A stretch of DNA of 64,000 nt from DATGPD01 sp041398565. Its GTDB lineage: Bacteria > Planctomycetota > UBA1135 > UBA2386. The translations under genes and the position numbers were made by a program. Under the pieces are notes generated by a model, which did not search any database, had not been told where the DNA came from, and saw only the letters and a list, made by a program, of their open reading frames with translations. Positions 55,227-63,714 of this stretch are shown here, one piece after another. The stretch spans positions 744,001 to 808,000 of the forward strand of contig JAWKUN010000002.1 of assembly GCA_041398565.1 (NCBI GenBank), given 5' to 3'. Within the stretch, counting starts at the first letter, position 1, and the number at the start of each line of letters is the position of its first letter.

Positions 55227-56809
55227 TGCACGAAACGAGCTCGGCCGACCGCTGGCAGCGCACGTACGGCGGCCAGGAGGTCCGGCGACAGCGGCCCATC
55301 CAGGTTCCAGATGCCGACCGCCTCGTCGGCACCGCCCTCGCGTACGCCGAGCTGCAGGCGCGACACGTTCACCTGCGCCTGACCGAGCAGCGTACCTACC
55401 GCGCCGAGTACGCCCGGCTGGTCGCCGTGGAAGGTGACCAGCAGCGGGCCCTCCGGGATCGCATCGAGCAGGAACGAGTCCAGTTCGACCATGCGCCCAT
55501 GCCGGCTGCCCAGCACGGTGCCGCTCACCTTGTGGCGTTCGCCGCCGATCATCATCTCGATCCGCACCAGGCTCACGAAGTCGCGCTTCATCGGCGAGGC
55601 CTCGACGTGCGTGCGGACGCCGAGGCGCTCGGCGACCCGGCGCGCGTTGACCGGAGTGACCGGCGCTTCGCTGCGGCGCTGCAGCGCACCGGTCAGCGCC
55701 GCCACGAGCAGCGACTGGCTGGCGCGTTCGGGGAGCGCCCCTTGCAGCATCACCCGCACGCCTTCGAGCGGGCCGTCGAAGGTCTGGGCCAAGAAAGCGG
55801 CCAGGTTGTGCGCGAGGTCCAGGAAGGGCGCGAGGAGGTGTGCCTCGCTGGGCGCGATCGCCGGCACGTTCACGCCGTTGAGGGCGATGCCGCGGGTGAG
55901 GCAGGTCACCACCTGCTCGGCGACGTCGATCGACACCGCACCCTTGGCCTCGTTCGTGCTGGCGCCGAGGTGCGGCGTCAACACGATGTTCTTGGTCTTG
56001 CGCAAGCGGTGCTCCGCGGGCAGCGGCTCCTCGCAGAACACGTCGACGGCGGCGCCGGCGAGCCGACCCTCGTCGAGTGCGTCGGCCAGGGCAGTCTCGT
56101 CGACGATGCCGCCGCGCGCGGCGTGCACGAGCCGTGCCGATGGCTTCATCTTGGCCAGGCGGGCCGCGTCGATGAGGTTGCGCGTGTTGTCCATCAACGG
56201 CACGTGCAACGACACGAAGTCGGCCTCGGCGAGACCGTCGTCGAGGTCGACCAAGCGCACGCCCTTCGGCGCTCGGCTCTCGTCCACGTAGGGGTCGTGG
56301 CCGACGACTTCCATGCCCAGCGCCACTCCTCGCTCGGCGACGATGCGACCGATCTTGCCGAGTCCCACCACGAGGAACACCTTGCCGCGCAGTTCGCTGC
56401 CGACGAACTTGCTCTTGTCCCAACGACCGGCCTTGAGCGCGGCGTCGGCGGCGGGGATGTTGCGCGCCAGGGAGAAGAGCAGCGCCAGCGCGTGCTCGGC
56501 GGTGGTGGTGGCCCCCGCGTCGGGAGTGTTCATCACCACGACCCCGCGCTCGGTGGCGGCGGCGACGTCGATGTTGTCGACACCGATGCCGGCGCGGCCG
56601 ATCACGGCGAGGTTCCTGGCCTTCTCCAGCGCCTTGGCCGTCACTTGGGTCGCCGATCGGACAACCAGCGCGTGGTAGGGCGGCAACAGGTCGCGCAGCG
56701 CGTCTTCCTTGAGTCCGGTCTGCACCGTCACTTCGCCAGCGCGGCGCAGGATCTCGACACCTTCGGCGCTGAGGTCGTCGGCGACCAGGATCTTGAACGG
56801 GCCGCTCAT
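55223..56809 (-). CDS. serA: D-3-phosphoglycerate dehydrogenase
   Basis: First step of serine synthesis, oxidising 3-phosphoglycerate with NAD. 528 residues, the long form with intervening and ACT domains. ILVADDLSAEGVEILRRAG at the start; NAD-binding VVGLGKIGRIVAERG; catalytic Arg in HAARGGIVDE, Glu in VFCEEPLP and His in LTPHLGAST. The C-terminal ACT domain (LLVTFHGDQPGVLGAVGTLL) suggests feedback control by serine. It lies between serB (4-base overlap) and the sugar transferase gene (4-base overlap), an unusual pairing. Confidence 0.95.
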   Translation of the reverse strand: MSGPFKILVADDLSAEGVEILRRAGEVTVQTGLKEDALRDLLPPYHALVVRSATQVTAKALEKARNLAVIGRAGIGVDNIDVAAATERGVVVMNTPDAGATTTAEHALALLFSLARNIPAADAALKAGRWDKSKFVGSELRGKVFLVVGLGKIGRIVAERGVALGMEVVGHDPYVDESRAPKGVRLVDLDDGLAEADFVSLHVPLMDNTRNLIDAARLAKMKPSARLVHAARGGIVDETALADALDEGRLAGAAVDVFCEEPLPAEHRLRKTKNIVLTPHLGASTNEAKGAVSIDVAEQVVTCLTRGIALNGVNVPAIAPSEAHLLAPFLDLAHNLAAFLAQTFDGPLEGVRVMLQGALPERASQSLLVAALTGALQRRSEAPVTPVNARRVAERLGVRTHVEASPMKRDFVSLVRIEMMIGGERHKVSGTVLGSRHGRMVELDSFLLDAIPEGPLLVTFHGDQPGVLGAVGTLLGQAQVNVSRLQLGVREGGADEAVGIWNLDGPLSPDLLAAVRALPAVGRARFVQ

Positions 56810-58224
56810 CGCGCCCCCTTCCCGAACAGGATGACGCCGACGGTGCGCAAGAGGATGTTGAGGTCGAAGAGTGGGCTCATGTTCTTGATGTAGTAGAGGT
56901 CGTAGCGCAGCTTCTCCTTGGCGTCGTCCACCGACGCTCCGTAGGGATGCCGCACCTGCGCCCAGCCAGTGATGCCGGGCTTGACCGTCAGGCGAAGTGG
57001 GTAGAAGTCGATCTGCTTGGTGAGCTCTTCGACGAAGAACGGACGCTCCGGGCGCGGACCGACGAACGACATGTGGCCGGCGAGCACGTTGAGCATCTGC
57101 GGGATCTCGTCGATGCGGGTCAACCGCAGGACGCGGCCAACGCGCGTGATGCGGTCGTCGTTCGCCTTGGCCCACACCGGACCGGTGTGCTTCTCGGCAT
57201 CGGTGCGCATGGTACGGAACTTCAACACGTTGAAGTGCACGCCGTCCTGCCCGACCCGCGGCTGGCGGAAGAAGACCGGCCCGCGGCTGTCCACCTTGAT
57301 GAGCAGTACGGCCAGCAGGCTGATCGGTGCCGACAGCGCCAGGCCGGTCAGGGACGCGACGATGTCGAGAGTGCGCTTGATGGCGACCGCGGCCGGCGGC
57401 TGCGAGAACCCCGCGCCGAAGATGAGGTAGGACGGACGCAGGCCCTCGAGCGCGATCTTGCCGTGGATGCGCTCGTACATCGTCTCGCGTTCTTCGATCT
57501 TGACGCCCACCAGGCGGCACAGCAGCAGTTCGTTCACCGGCAGCTTGCCACGGCGGTCGGGCAGGGCGGCGACGATGCGGGCGATGCGGTGGCCGTCGAC
57601 GAGGTCACGGATGTTGCTCTGGTTGCCGAGGATGGGGGCGGTGTAGCCGGTGGCGTCCTTCGGGTCGGAGAGCACCACGCCGACCACTTCGAACCCCGAC
57701 ACCGGGTGCGACTGGATGAGACGCACGGTCTCCGCGGCGACGTCGCCGCTGCCGAGCACCGCCACCCGCTCGCCGAAGTTCCATTTGTAGAAGAAGAAGT
57801 GGAACCCGAGGCGCCAGGCGTAGACGCCGACGAAGCCGACCAGCACCAAGACGATCAACGGCCACGTCTGGTTGCGCAGGCCGGGGAAGTGGAACAGGGC
57901 GGGCGACACGAACACCAGCGCCGACAGCATCACCAGCGCGTAGCCGCACGAGTGGAGCAGGCGGTTCGGCAGTTCGGAGCGGTTCTGCGACAGGTTCCAG
58001 TCGTACAGGTCGCTGTACGACAGCGATGCCTGGCACAGCACGGCGATCGTGAGGCAGGACAAGAGCAGGCGCAGGATCGACGCTTGGTCTGCGGCGTGCA
58101 GGTCGTAGTCCCCGAGCGGCGGCAGGGTGGTGCCGAGGAAGAGCACCGTGCTCAGCAGCAAGGTCTCCGACGCGATCAGCAGGAGCTTCCTCTTCGGAAT
58201 GATCTGCTGCGCGAGGGTGACCAT
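56806..58224 (-). CDS. Polyprenyl-phosphate sugar-1-phosphate transferase (WcaJ/EpsB-like)
   Basis: Initiates exopolysaccharide by moving a sugar phosphate onto undecaprenyl phosphate. 472 residues: four to five N-terminal transmembrane helices, a CoA/NAD-binding-like central domain (VAVLGSGDVAAETVRLIQSH), a fifth helix, then the bacterial sugar transferase domain: AIKRTLDIVASLTGLALSAP, PVFFRQPRVGQDGVHFNVLK, KFRTM, LRLTRIDEIPQMLNVLAGHM, SFVGPRPERP, LTVKPGITGWAQV. This pattern is of the TIGR03013-like EPS/exosortase-associated transferases. Its stop overlaps the serA start by 4 bases. Confidence 0.9.
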   Translation of the reverse strand: MVTLAQQIIPKRKLLLIASETLLLSTVLFLGTTLPPLGDYDLHAADQASILRLLLSCLTIAVLCQASLSYSDLYDWNLSQNRSELPNRLLHSCGYALVMLSALVFVSPALFHFPGLRNQTWPLIVLVLVGFVGVYAWRLGFHFFFYKWNFGERVAVLGSGDVAAETVRLIQSHPVSGFEVVGVVLSDPKDATGYTAPILGNQSNIRDLVDGHRIARIVAALPDRRGKLPVNELLLCRLVGVKIEERETMYERIHGKIALEGLRPSYLIFGAGFSQPPAAVAIKRTLDIVASLTGLALSAPISLLAVLLIKVDSRGPVFFRQPRVGQDGVHFNVLKFRTMRTDAEKHTGPVWAKANDDRITRVGRVLRLTRIDEIPQMLNVLAGHMSFVGPRPERPFFVEELTKQIDFYPLRLTVKPGITGWAQVRHPYGASVDDAKEKLRYDLYYIKNMSPLFDLNILLRTVGVILFGKGAR

Positions 58225-58309
58225 GGTGACAGCGGGGGAGGGCTCTTGTTATCGGCGTCCGCGGGGGCTTTCCAGAATGCCCCCCGCCGCGATCGCACGT
58301 CGCGAGCCA

Positions 58310-58714
58310 CTACCGCAAGGGTCGTTCCGCTCCCTCGAAGACCCTCACTTCCGGGGCGGCGCCGGCGCGCCAGCGCACCGCGGCGATGTCGACACGCAGC
58401 CGCAGTCGAGCTGCCGACGGCGCCAAGTAGGGCGCCAGGGCGCGCAGAGCCGCGTCGCGGCGCTGCAGCTCGGCGGCGCTCACCAGCCGCTCCGGGGCTC
58501 CGTGCGTCCGCCGCGTCTTCACCTCGACCGCCACCAGGAGGGTGCCGCGCCGGGCCACCAGGTCGAGCTCGCCGAGGGTGGTGCGCACGTTGCGAGCGAG
58601 GATCGTGTATCCGGCGTCGTCGTAGTGGGCCGCCACCGCGTCTTCCCCGGCCCTGCCGAGGGCGTGTCGAGCATCAGGACTTGCCGGCGCCGTTCGCCTT
58701 CGCGGCCGCCTCAC
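58310..58714 (-). CDS. YraN/UPF0102 endonuclease-like protein
   Basis: 134 residues. GRAGEDAVAAHYDDAGYTIL, RNVRTTLGELDLVARRGTLL and VEVKTRRTHG are the signature of the UPF0102 family, whose core resembles a restriction-endonuclease (PD-(D/E)xK) fold: the E..D...V.VEVK arrangement is intact. Biological role unclear, perhaps DNA repair or recombination. The only reasonable start is the GTG at 58712-58714, which overlaps the yajC end by 41 bases. 85 bases separate its stop from the sugar transferase start. Confidence 0.85.
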   Translation of the reverse strand: MRRPRRRTAPASPDARHALGRAGEDAVAAHYDDAGYTILARNVRTTLGELDLVARRGTLLVAVEVKTRRTHGAPERLVSAAELQRRDAALRALAPYLAPSAARLRLRVDIAAVRWRAGAAPEVRVFEGAERPLR

Positions 58715-59138
58715 GATCGACGACGCGTCCGATCGCGGAGCGGTCGACCGTGACCTTGGTCTGGCCCTCGGTGTCGATGAAGAGCTGGATCGTGTCCTCG
58801 CCGACGTTGGCCACCACGCCGTGCAGACCGGTGTTGGTCACGACTCGATCGCCCTTCTGCACCTTGGCCAGCATCTCGCGCCGCGCCTTCTCCTGCTTCT
58901 GCTGCGGCCGGATCATCAGGAAGTACATCACCAGGATGATCGGGATGAAGATCGGCAGCTGCTGCATGCAGGCGTCGCCGATGTTCGGGGTCTTGCCGGG
59001 GGTGGACGCCGGCTGGCGGGTCTCGCCCTGTGGCGCCGGCGCCGGCGCCGGCGTGGTGGGGGTGTTGCCACCGGTCGGCTCGGAGCGGATGGAGGTGTCC
59101 TGACCCTGGGGCAGCAACGAGATCTCGAGAACGACCAT
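58674..59138 (-). CDS. yajC: Preprotein translocase subunit YajC
   Basis: Accessory subunit of SecDF-YajC. 154 residues. A Pro/Thr-rich N-terminal segment (SIRSEPTGGNTPTTPAPAPA) unusual for the family precedes one transmembrane helix (LPIFIPIILVMYFLMIRP) and the conserved RPQQKQEKARREML, KVQKGDRVVTNTGLHGVV and VTVDRSAIGRVV. The ATG at 59136-59138 was chosen as the first reasonable start; it lies 70 bases from the tandem repeat region. secD/secF are not in view. Confidence 0.92.
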   Translation of the reverse strand: MVVLEISLLPQGQDTSIRSEPTGGNTPTTPAPAPAPQGETRQPASTPGKTPNIGDACMQQLPIFIPIILVMYFLMIRPQQKQEKARREMLAKVQKGDRVVTNTGLHGVVANVGEDTIQLFIDTEGQTKVTVDRSAIGRVVDREAAAKANGAGKS

Positions 59139-59698
59139 GGAGGAGGCGGCGCGGAGAAAGGGCGAAGCATGATAGGTGCGCGCCGGCCAAGTGAAACGTG
59201 TTTCTCGGCGCGGGCTCCGCAGCCTCGAAGGGGTTGGCCCTACCGCGCGAAGCGCGGTAGGACCCGAGCCGCTGCGCCCGCGCCGCCGTGTTGCTGGAGC
59301 CTCCCCACCCGTCGACGCCGGGGCGTGACCCTGGAGTGTTCGTTTGGTGAGGTGGATGGTCGCTGGGGAGGCTCGGTGCGGGCTCCGCGGCCTCGAAGGG
59401 GTTGGCCCTACCGCGCGAAGCGCGGTGGGACCCGAGCCGCTGCGCCCGCGCCGCCGAGTTGCTGGAGCCTCCCCACCCGTCGACACCGGGGCGTGACCCT
59501 AGAGCGTTCGTTTGGGCGAGCGAGTGGTCGCGGGTGGGGTGGGGCATGGCGGGGTCGCGGCGGCACGTCTCGACTTGCGGCCGCCGAGTTGGCGCCGCTC
59601 TCCCTGTGTCCGGGACTTGGCGTTGGGAACGCGCGGGCCAGCGTCCGCGCGAGGTGAGACGACTTGCGGGTGTCCCGGTGTGGCCTACGCTCCGGCCC
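59139..59698. other. Divergent intergenic region yajC/mnmA with tandem duplication
   Basis: 560 bases between divergent genes; no gene supported. About 310 bases of it consist of a 168-base tandem duplication (listed separately). The remaining 180 bases before mnmA show nothing recognisable. Confidence 0.7.
59210..59520. repeat. 168-base tandem duplication containing perfect hairpins
   Basis: The segment from CGGGCTCCGC (59211) recurs 168 bases later (59379) with few changes; the first copy is full, the second ends near 59520. Each copy has a perfect hairpin of 9-10 pairs (59239-59248 with 59252-59261 in copy 1, arms CCTACCGCGC and GCGCGGTAGG around GAA). The spacing is a multiple of three, but no gene-like reading frame with a start or family match exists. 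Confidence 0.9.
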
Positions 59699-60730
59699 AT
59701 GCGTGTGGTGGCGGCCCTCTCCGGCGGCGTCGACAGCAGCGTCGCCGCCCTCCTGCTTCGGCAGGCTGGCTGCGACGTGGTCGGCGTCTTCATGCGCAAC
59801 GGGGTGGCCAGTGCGCCAGGGAAGGAGAAGTCGTGCTGCTCGGCCGCCGACGCGCGCGACGCGGGTCGCGTTGCCGACCGGCTCGGCATCCCTTTCTACG
59901 CCGTCGACTACGCCGACGAGTTCAGCCGGCTCATCGACCACTTCGCGGCCGAGTATCGGGCCGGGCGCACGCCGAACCCGTGCGTGCTGTGCAACCAGGA
60001 CCTCAAGTTCGGCCACCTGCTCCGTTTTGCCGCCTCGATCGATGCCGGTGGGGTGGCCACGGGGCACTACGCGCGGGTGGTGGACGGGTCGCTTCGCCGC
60101 GCGCGCGACCGGCACAAGGACCAGACCTACTACCTGTTCGGGGTGCCACGCGCGGCGCTGTCCCAGGTTCGATTCCCGCTCGGCGACCTGGAGAAGGAAG
60201 AGGTGCGTAGCCTGGCGCGCGACGCGGGTCTCGCCACCGCCGACAAGCCCGAGTCGATGGAGATCTGCTTCGTCACCAGCGGCGACTACCGCGACGTGGT
60301 GCGGGCGCGCGGCGGTGCTGGCCGGCCGGGCCGCTTCGTCGACGAGGCGGGCGCCGAGTTGGGCCGTCACGGCGGGGTCGGCGGCTTCACCGTGGGCCAG
60401 CGCCGCGGCCTGCCGGCGCTCGGGGAGCCGCGCTTCGTCAAGCACATCGATGCCGCGAGCGGCGACGTCGTGCTCTGCGCGCGGGCCGGTCTGGCGAGCG
60501 AGGGCGCCCTGGTGCGCGGCGTCAACTGGCTGGTCGATCGGCCGACTGCGGCGCTTCGTGCCGAGGTGAAGGTGCGAGCGCAATCGCCGGCGGTGCCAGC
60601 CCGGCTGGAGTCGAGCGAAGCCGATACCGTGCAGGTGCGCTTCGACCAGCCGGTGGCAGCCGTCACCCCCGGGCAGGCAGCGGTGTTCTACGACGGCGAC
60701 CTGGTGCTCGGCGGCGGCTGGATCGACTGA
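59699..60730 (+). CDS. mnmA: tRNA-specific 2-thiouridylase MnmA
   Basis: Thiolates U34 of tRNA-Lys, -Glu and -Gln; one such tRNA-Glu(TTC) is encoded in this window. 343 residues. N-terminal PP-loop AALSGGVDSSVAALLLRQAG, FMRNG, catalytic Cys in NPCVLCNQDLKFGHLL (about 102) and in SMEICFVTSGDY (about 199), ATGHYAR, KDQTYYLFGV; C-terminal beta domains with HGGVGGFTVGQRRGLPAL and VTPGQAAVFYDGDLVLGGG. ATG at 59699. It is divergent from yajC and convergent with hup. Confidence 0.95.
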   Translation: MRVVAALSGGVDSSVAALLLRQAGCDVVGVFMRNGVASAPGKEKSCCSAADARDAGRVADRLGIPFYAVDYADEFSRLIDHFAAEYRAGRTPNPCVLCNQDLKFGHLLRFAASIDAGGVATGHYARVVDGSLRRARDRHKDQTYYLFGVPRAALSQVRFPLGDLEKEEVRSLARDAGLATADKPESMEICFVTSGDYRDVVRARGGAGRPGRFVDEAGAELGRHGGVGGFTVGQRRGLPALGEPRFVKHIDAASGDVVLCARAGLASEGALVRGVNWLVDRPTAALRAEVKVRAQSPAVPARLESSEADTVQVRFDQPVAAVTPGQAAVFYDGDLVLGGGWID

Positions 60731-60791
60731 CCGGCCTGGCGCGGCCGAGAGTCGGTCTCAGAGCGTGAGAGAGAATCGAGCCTGCACGCGC

Positions 60792-60973
60792 TGAGCTGCA
60801 AGGGTTGCGAATCGTCGCGGCGGGGACGAATTCGGCCGTGTTGTTCCGTTGCCACAGAGCTGACCAGGCCACGCCCGAGCAGCCCTGGAAGCTCCAAGCA
60901 ACAACAGCGCCGGCGGCCCCCTCTGGTCGGCGCTGCGCCGACCTCAACCCTTTGGGTTGCGGCCGCCGGCCGC
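60792..60973 (+). repeat. Dispersed structured repeat, unit C
   Basis: Nearly identical to unit A (12548-12739) for about 180 bases, with only a handful of substitutions visible by eye. Closing stem 60909-60918 with 60961-60970 is perfect, as are the GTCGGCG/CGCCGAC and CAACCC/GGGTTG hairpins. Confidence 0.9.
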
Positions 60974-61164
60974 GCTGCAAGTGCCGCGAATCCTCGCGCC
61001 ACGCGCGAATTCGGCGATGTCGTTCCGCTGCCAAGGCGCTGAAATCGCCCACTTCCAGCGGCACTGGAAGCCCCGGCAACAAAGGGGCCGGGGCCCCTCT
61101 CTGGTAGGCGCGAAGCGCCGACCGCAACCAAGCCTTTGGTTGCGGCCCCGGCTGCGCTGAGCAT
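60974..61164 (+). repeat. Dispersed structured repeat, unit D
   Basis: Direct tandem relative of unit C but diverged. Closing stem 61087-61095 with 61144-61152 (GCCGGGGCC/GGCCCCGGC) is perfect; inner hairpins are GGCGC-GAA-GCGCC and CAACCAA...TTGGTTG, each with changed but still complementary arms. Confidence 0.85.
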
Positions 61165-61205
61165 GTTGCTGGCGATCGCCTTCGCGATCGCGAGCTTCCG
61201 GCTCA
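61160..61205. repeat. Short palindromic module, copy 2, at the HU stop codon
   Basis: AGCATGTTGCTGG, then GCGATCGC-CTTC-GCGATCGC (perfect 8-base arms) and GAGCTTCCGGCTC. Matches 12436-12483. Its last bases TCA are the complement of the HU gene's TGA stop. Confidence 0.85.
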
Positions 61206-61481
61206 GGCGACGGCGTCCTTGAGCGCTTGGCCGGGCTTGAAGCCGACCGTCTTGGACGCCGGAACCTGCATGGGTTCCTTGGTCTGCGGGTTGCGCACGG
61301 TGCGCGCCGCGCGGCTCTTCACCTGGAAGGTGCCGAAGCCGGTGAGCTGCACCGAGGTATCGGTCTTGAGACCCCGACTGATGCTCTCGAGGACGGAGTT
61401 GAGGGCCCGCTCGGCGTAGCTCCGAGTGCAGTCCTCACCCAGGGCTTTCTGCACCTCGTCGATGAGCTGTGCTTTGTTCAT
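61203..61481 (-). CDS. hup: HU-family DNA-binding protein
   Basis: 92 residues, the standard size. MNKAQLIDEVQKALGEDCTR helix-turn-helix part; the signature VQLTGFGTFQVKSRAARTVR; DNA-contact arm with NPQTKEPMQVPASKTVGFKP (Arg-Asn-Pro turn and the intercalating Pro), and the final GQALKDAV. Dimeric nucleoid protein that bends DNA; IHF is a less likely alternative. ATG at 61479-61481. Its stop codon coincides with the end of the short palindromic module. Confidence 0.94.
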   Translation of the reverse strand: MNKAQLIDEVQKALGEDCTRSYAERALNSVLESISRGLKTDTSVQLTGFGTFQVKSRAARTVRNPQTKEPMQVPASKTVGFKPGQALKDAVA

Positions 61482-61732
61482 GATGATGTCGTGGGTTGAT
61501 CGTTTGCTGAGCGCCGCAAGGGCGCGCGGCAGTGTAGCCGAGGGGTCGCGCCGGCCGCCCCGCGGCCGCGCAATTTTGCCGAAAGTCGAACCGAGCCACA
61601 TCGCGCCCGCGAACAGTGCTCGAGTCCGAGTTCTCGTGCCTCGGTGGCCCGGCGACGGCGCGAGTCCGAACCGGAGCGAGCGTGCGGCTCGCGGCCGGAG
61701 ACGTCCGGGTCGCGTTCGCTCAGCCGATCGTC

Positions 61733-63589
61733 ATGCCCCGATCCACACCCTCGCCCCTCTCCCCCTGCTTTCTTCCTCTGGCGTTGGCTCTGTCGCCCGG
61801 CCTGCCGGCGCAAGGGCTGCGCGTCGCGTCGACCAACCCGGCCAACAACGCCGTGGCCGTCGACCCCGCCGCGCCGATTGCCGTGCGCTTCTCGGCGCCG
61901 TTGCAGGCTGCGAGCGTCGGAGCCGGCTCGGTCCGGGTCTTCGGTCGGTGGAGCGGGGTCGTGCCCGGCACGGTCGCGCTCGACGGCGCGGGGACGACGC
62001 TGACGTTCGTGCCAGCGCGTCCCTACTTCGCTGGCGAGTTGCTCATGGTCGTGCTGCCGAACACGCTGCGTGACACCGCCAACAACCCTCTGAGCGGCGG
62101 GCACTCGCTCTTGTTCTGGGCGGCGTCGGCACCGGGCACGCGCACGTTCGTCAATCGGCGCACCATCGCGCTCCGGCGTCAGGGCGAGGGCCTGATCGCC
62201 GCGTACGGGGTGTACGCCGGCGACATCGACGGCGACGGCAGCCCGGACATCACCGCGGCGAACGAGCGTGCGCCCGACTACCGCATGCTGCACAACGACG
62301 GCTGCGGGCAGTTCCCCGGCCCGATGGTCTTCTACCCGCTGCCGAGCCCGCAGGAGCCGAGCCCGACCGAGGGCGCCGACTTCGACGGCGACGGCAAGCT
62401 CGACATGGTCTCGGGCAACTCGAGCGGGGCGGCGATCACGATCAACCTGAACGACGGCAGTGGTGGCTTCGGCCCGCCGGTGACGCTGCCGACCGGCGGG
62501 TTCACGCACGGCGTCTGCGTGCTCGACGCCGACGGCGACGGGGACGCCGACATCGCCGCTCCCAACCAGTCCCGGGTGGCGCTGTTCCTGAACGACGGAA
62601 CGGGCAGCTTCGCGGCCCCGGTGTTCTTCGACCCGCAGGGCAGCGCCGAGGACAACATCGCCGCGGTCGACTGCAACGGCGACGGCAAGATGGACCTGTT
62701 CGTCGGCAACCTCAATTCCGGCGACGTGTCGATCATGCTGGGCGCCGGCGACGGCACCTTCACCTTCAGCAGCCGGCGGTCGTGTGGCGGCAATCCGTTC
62801 CAGATGGCGGTCGGGGACGTCAACGGCGACGGCCGGGTCGACTGCGTCACCGCCAATCAGGGGTCCGGCAACGTCGGCGTCCTGCTCGGCGACGGGGCCG
62901 GTGGCTTCCTGCCTGTGGTGACCTACGCGGTGGGCTCGGCGCCCGCGGCCGTCGACCTCGGCGATCTCGACGGAGACGGCTGGCTCGACCTCGCAGCGTC
63001 CAACTACGGCTCCGGCAACTACACGGTGTACTTCAACAACGGCAACGGCACCTTCGGTGGCCGCATCACCCTGCCGTCGGGGAGCGCCGGCTCGTGCTGC
63101 ACCCTGGTCGACTTCGACCGCAACGGCGTGCTCGACATCGTCGCCACCGATGAGATCACCGACGAAGTGCGGCTGTACGCGCACGTGGTCGCCGCACACG
63201 CCACCAGCCAGCCGGCGTCGTGTGCCGCGGCGCTGCGCGTCGACAACTTCGGCGCTCGCGGCGGGTTCGCGGTGCCGGCGACCGGCATCGCTTCGGCGAG
63301 CACGGTGTTCTTCGGAGTGAGCGGCGCGCCCGGGGCGCTGTACGGACTGTTCGTCGGTTCGCCGCGCCCAGCCGGTCTCTCGTTGCCCGCCTACGGCCTG
63401 CTGAACCTGGAGCCGTCGTTGCCGATCGTGGCGTTGTCGGCGTCGGTGCTCGACGGCTTCGGCGAGGCTCTTCTGCCCCTGACGTTGCCGGCGTTGCCGC
63501 TCGGCGCCAGCTTCGCCGCGCAGGCGCTGGTCGCCGACGGCGCGGCGTTCAGGTTCAGCAACCCGGAGACGGCGACCGTGGTGCGGTAG
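61733..63589 (+). CDS. Secreted Big_5 / FG-GAP-VCBS repeat protein with shared C-terminal domain
   Basis: 618 residues; signal peptide (FLPLALALSPGLPAQG). An Ig-like Big_5 domain follows (about 25-130: VASTNPANNAVAVDPAAPIA, LTFVPARPYFAGELLMVVLP), then about seven FG-GAP/VCBS units with Ca-binding loops (DIDGDGSPDITAANERA, DFDGDGKLDMVSGNSSG, DLDGDGWLDLAASNYGSG). The last about 120 residues form the beta domain shared with the proteins at 43147 and 51783, ending FRFSNPETATVVR. Likely extracellular. ATG at 61733 precedes the signal peptide; it is divergent from hup across 251 bases. Confidence 0.82.
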   Translation: MPRSTPSPLSPCFLPLALALSPGLPAQGLRVASTNPANNAVAVDPAAPIAVRFSAPLQAASVGAGSVRVFGRWSGVVPGTVALDGAGTTLTFVPARPYFAGELLMVVLPNTLRDTANNPLSGGHSLLFWAASAPGTRTFVNRRTIALRRQGEGLIAAYGVYAGDIDGDGSPDITAANERAPDYRMLHNDGCGQFPGPMVFYPLPSPQEPSPTEGADFDGDGKLDMVSGNSSGAAITINLNDGSGGFGPPVTLPTGGFTHGVCVLDADGDGDADIAAPNQSRVALFLNDGTGSFAAPVFFDPQGSAEDNIAAVDCNGDGKMDLFVGNLNSGDVSIMLGAGDGTFTFSSRRSCGGNPFQMAVGDVNGDGRVDCVTANQGSGNVGVLLGDGAGGFLPVVTYAVGSAPAAVDLGDLDGDGWLDLAASNYGSGNYTVYFNNGNGTFGGRITLPSGSAGSCCTLVDFDRNGVLDIVATDEITDEVRLYAHVVAAHATSQPASCAAALRVDNFGARGGFAVPATGIASASTVFFGVSGAPGALYGLFVGSPRPAGLSLPAYGLLNLEPSLPIVALSASVLDGFGEALLPLTLPALPLGASFAAQALVADGAAFRFSNPETATVVR

Positions 63590-63714
63590 GGGGCGCTCGG
63601 TTGGCGGTGCCGGTCCTTCGAGGAGACCGGATCACCGCCATCACGCCTTCGCCTCAAGTCGAGAGCGTTTCGTGTCGATAGCACCGGCAAGTCCGGCAAA
63701 GGACGCGAATCGAC

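Larger units (their letters stand above)
60731..61202. other. Convergent intergenic region with two tandem structured repeats
   Basis: 472 bases between mnmA and the HU gene, nearly all filled by units C and D of the dispersed repeat and the short palindromic module; the first about 60 bases also share GAGAGAATCGAGC with 12411-12423. Confidence 0.8.

Noticed and set aside
58674..59486. A longer YajC reading frame extending into the tandem repeat
   Set aside because: The extension is simply the duplicated 168-base unit translated (period divisible by three) with no homology; the ATG at 59138 gives a normal YajC.
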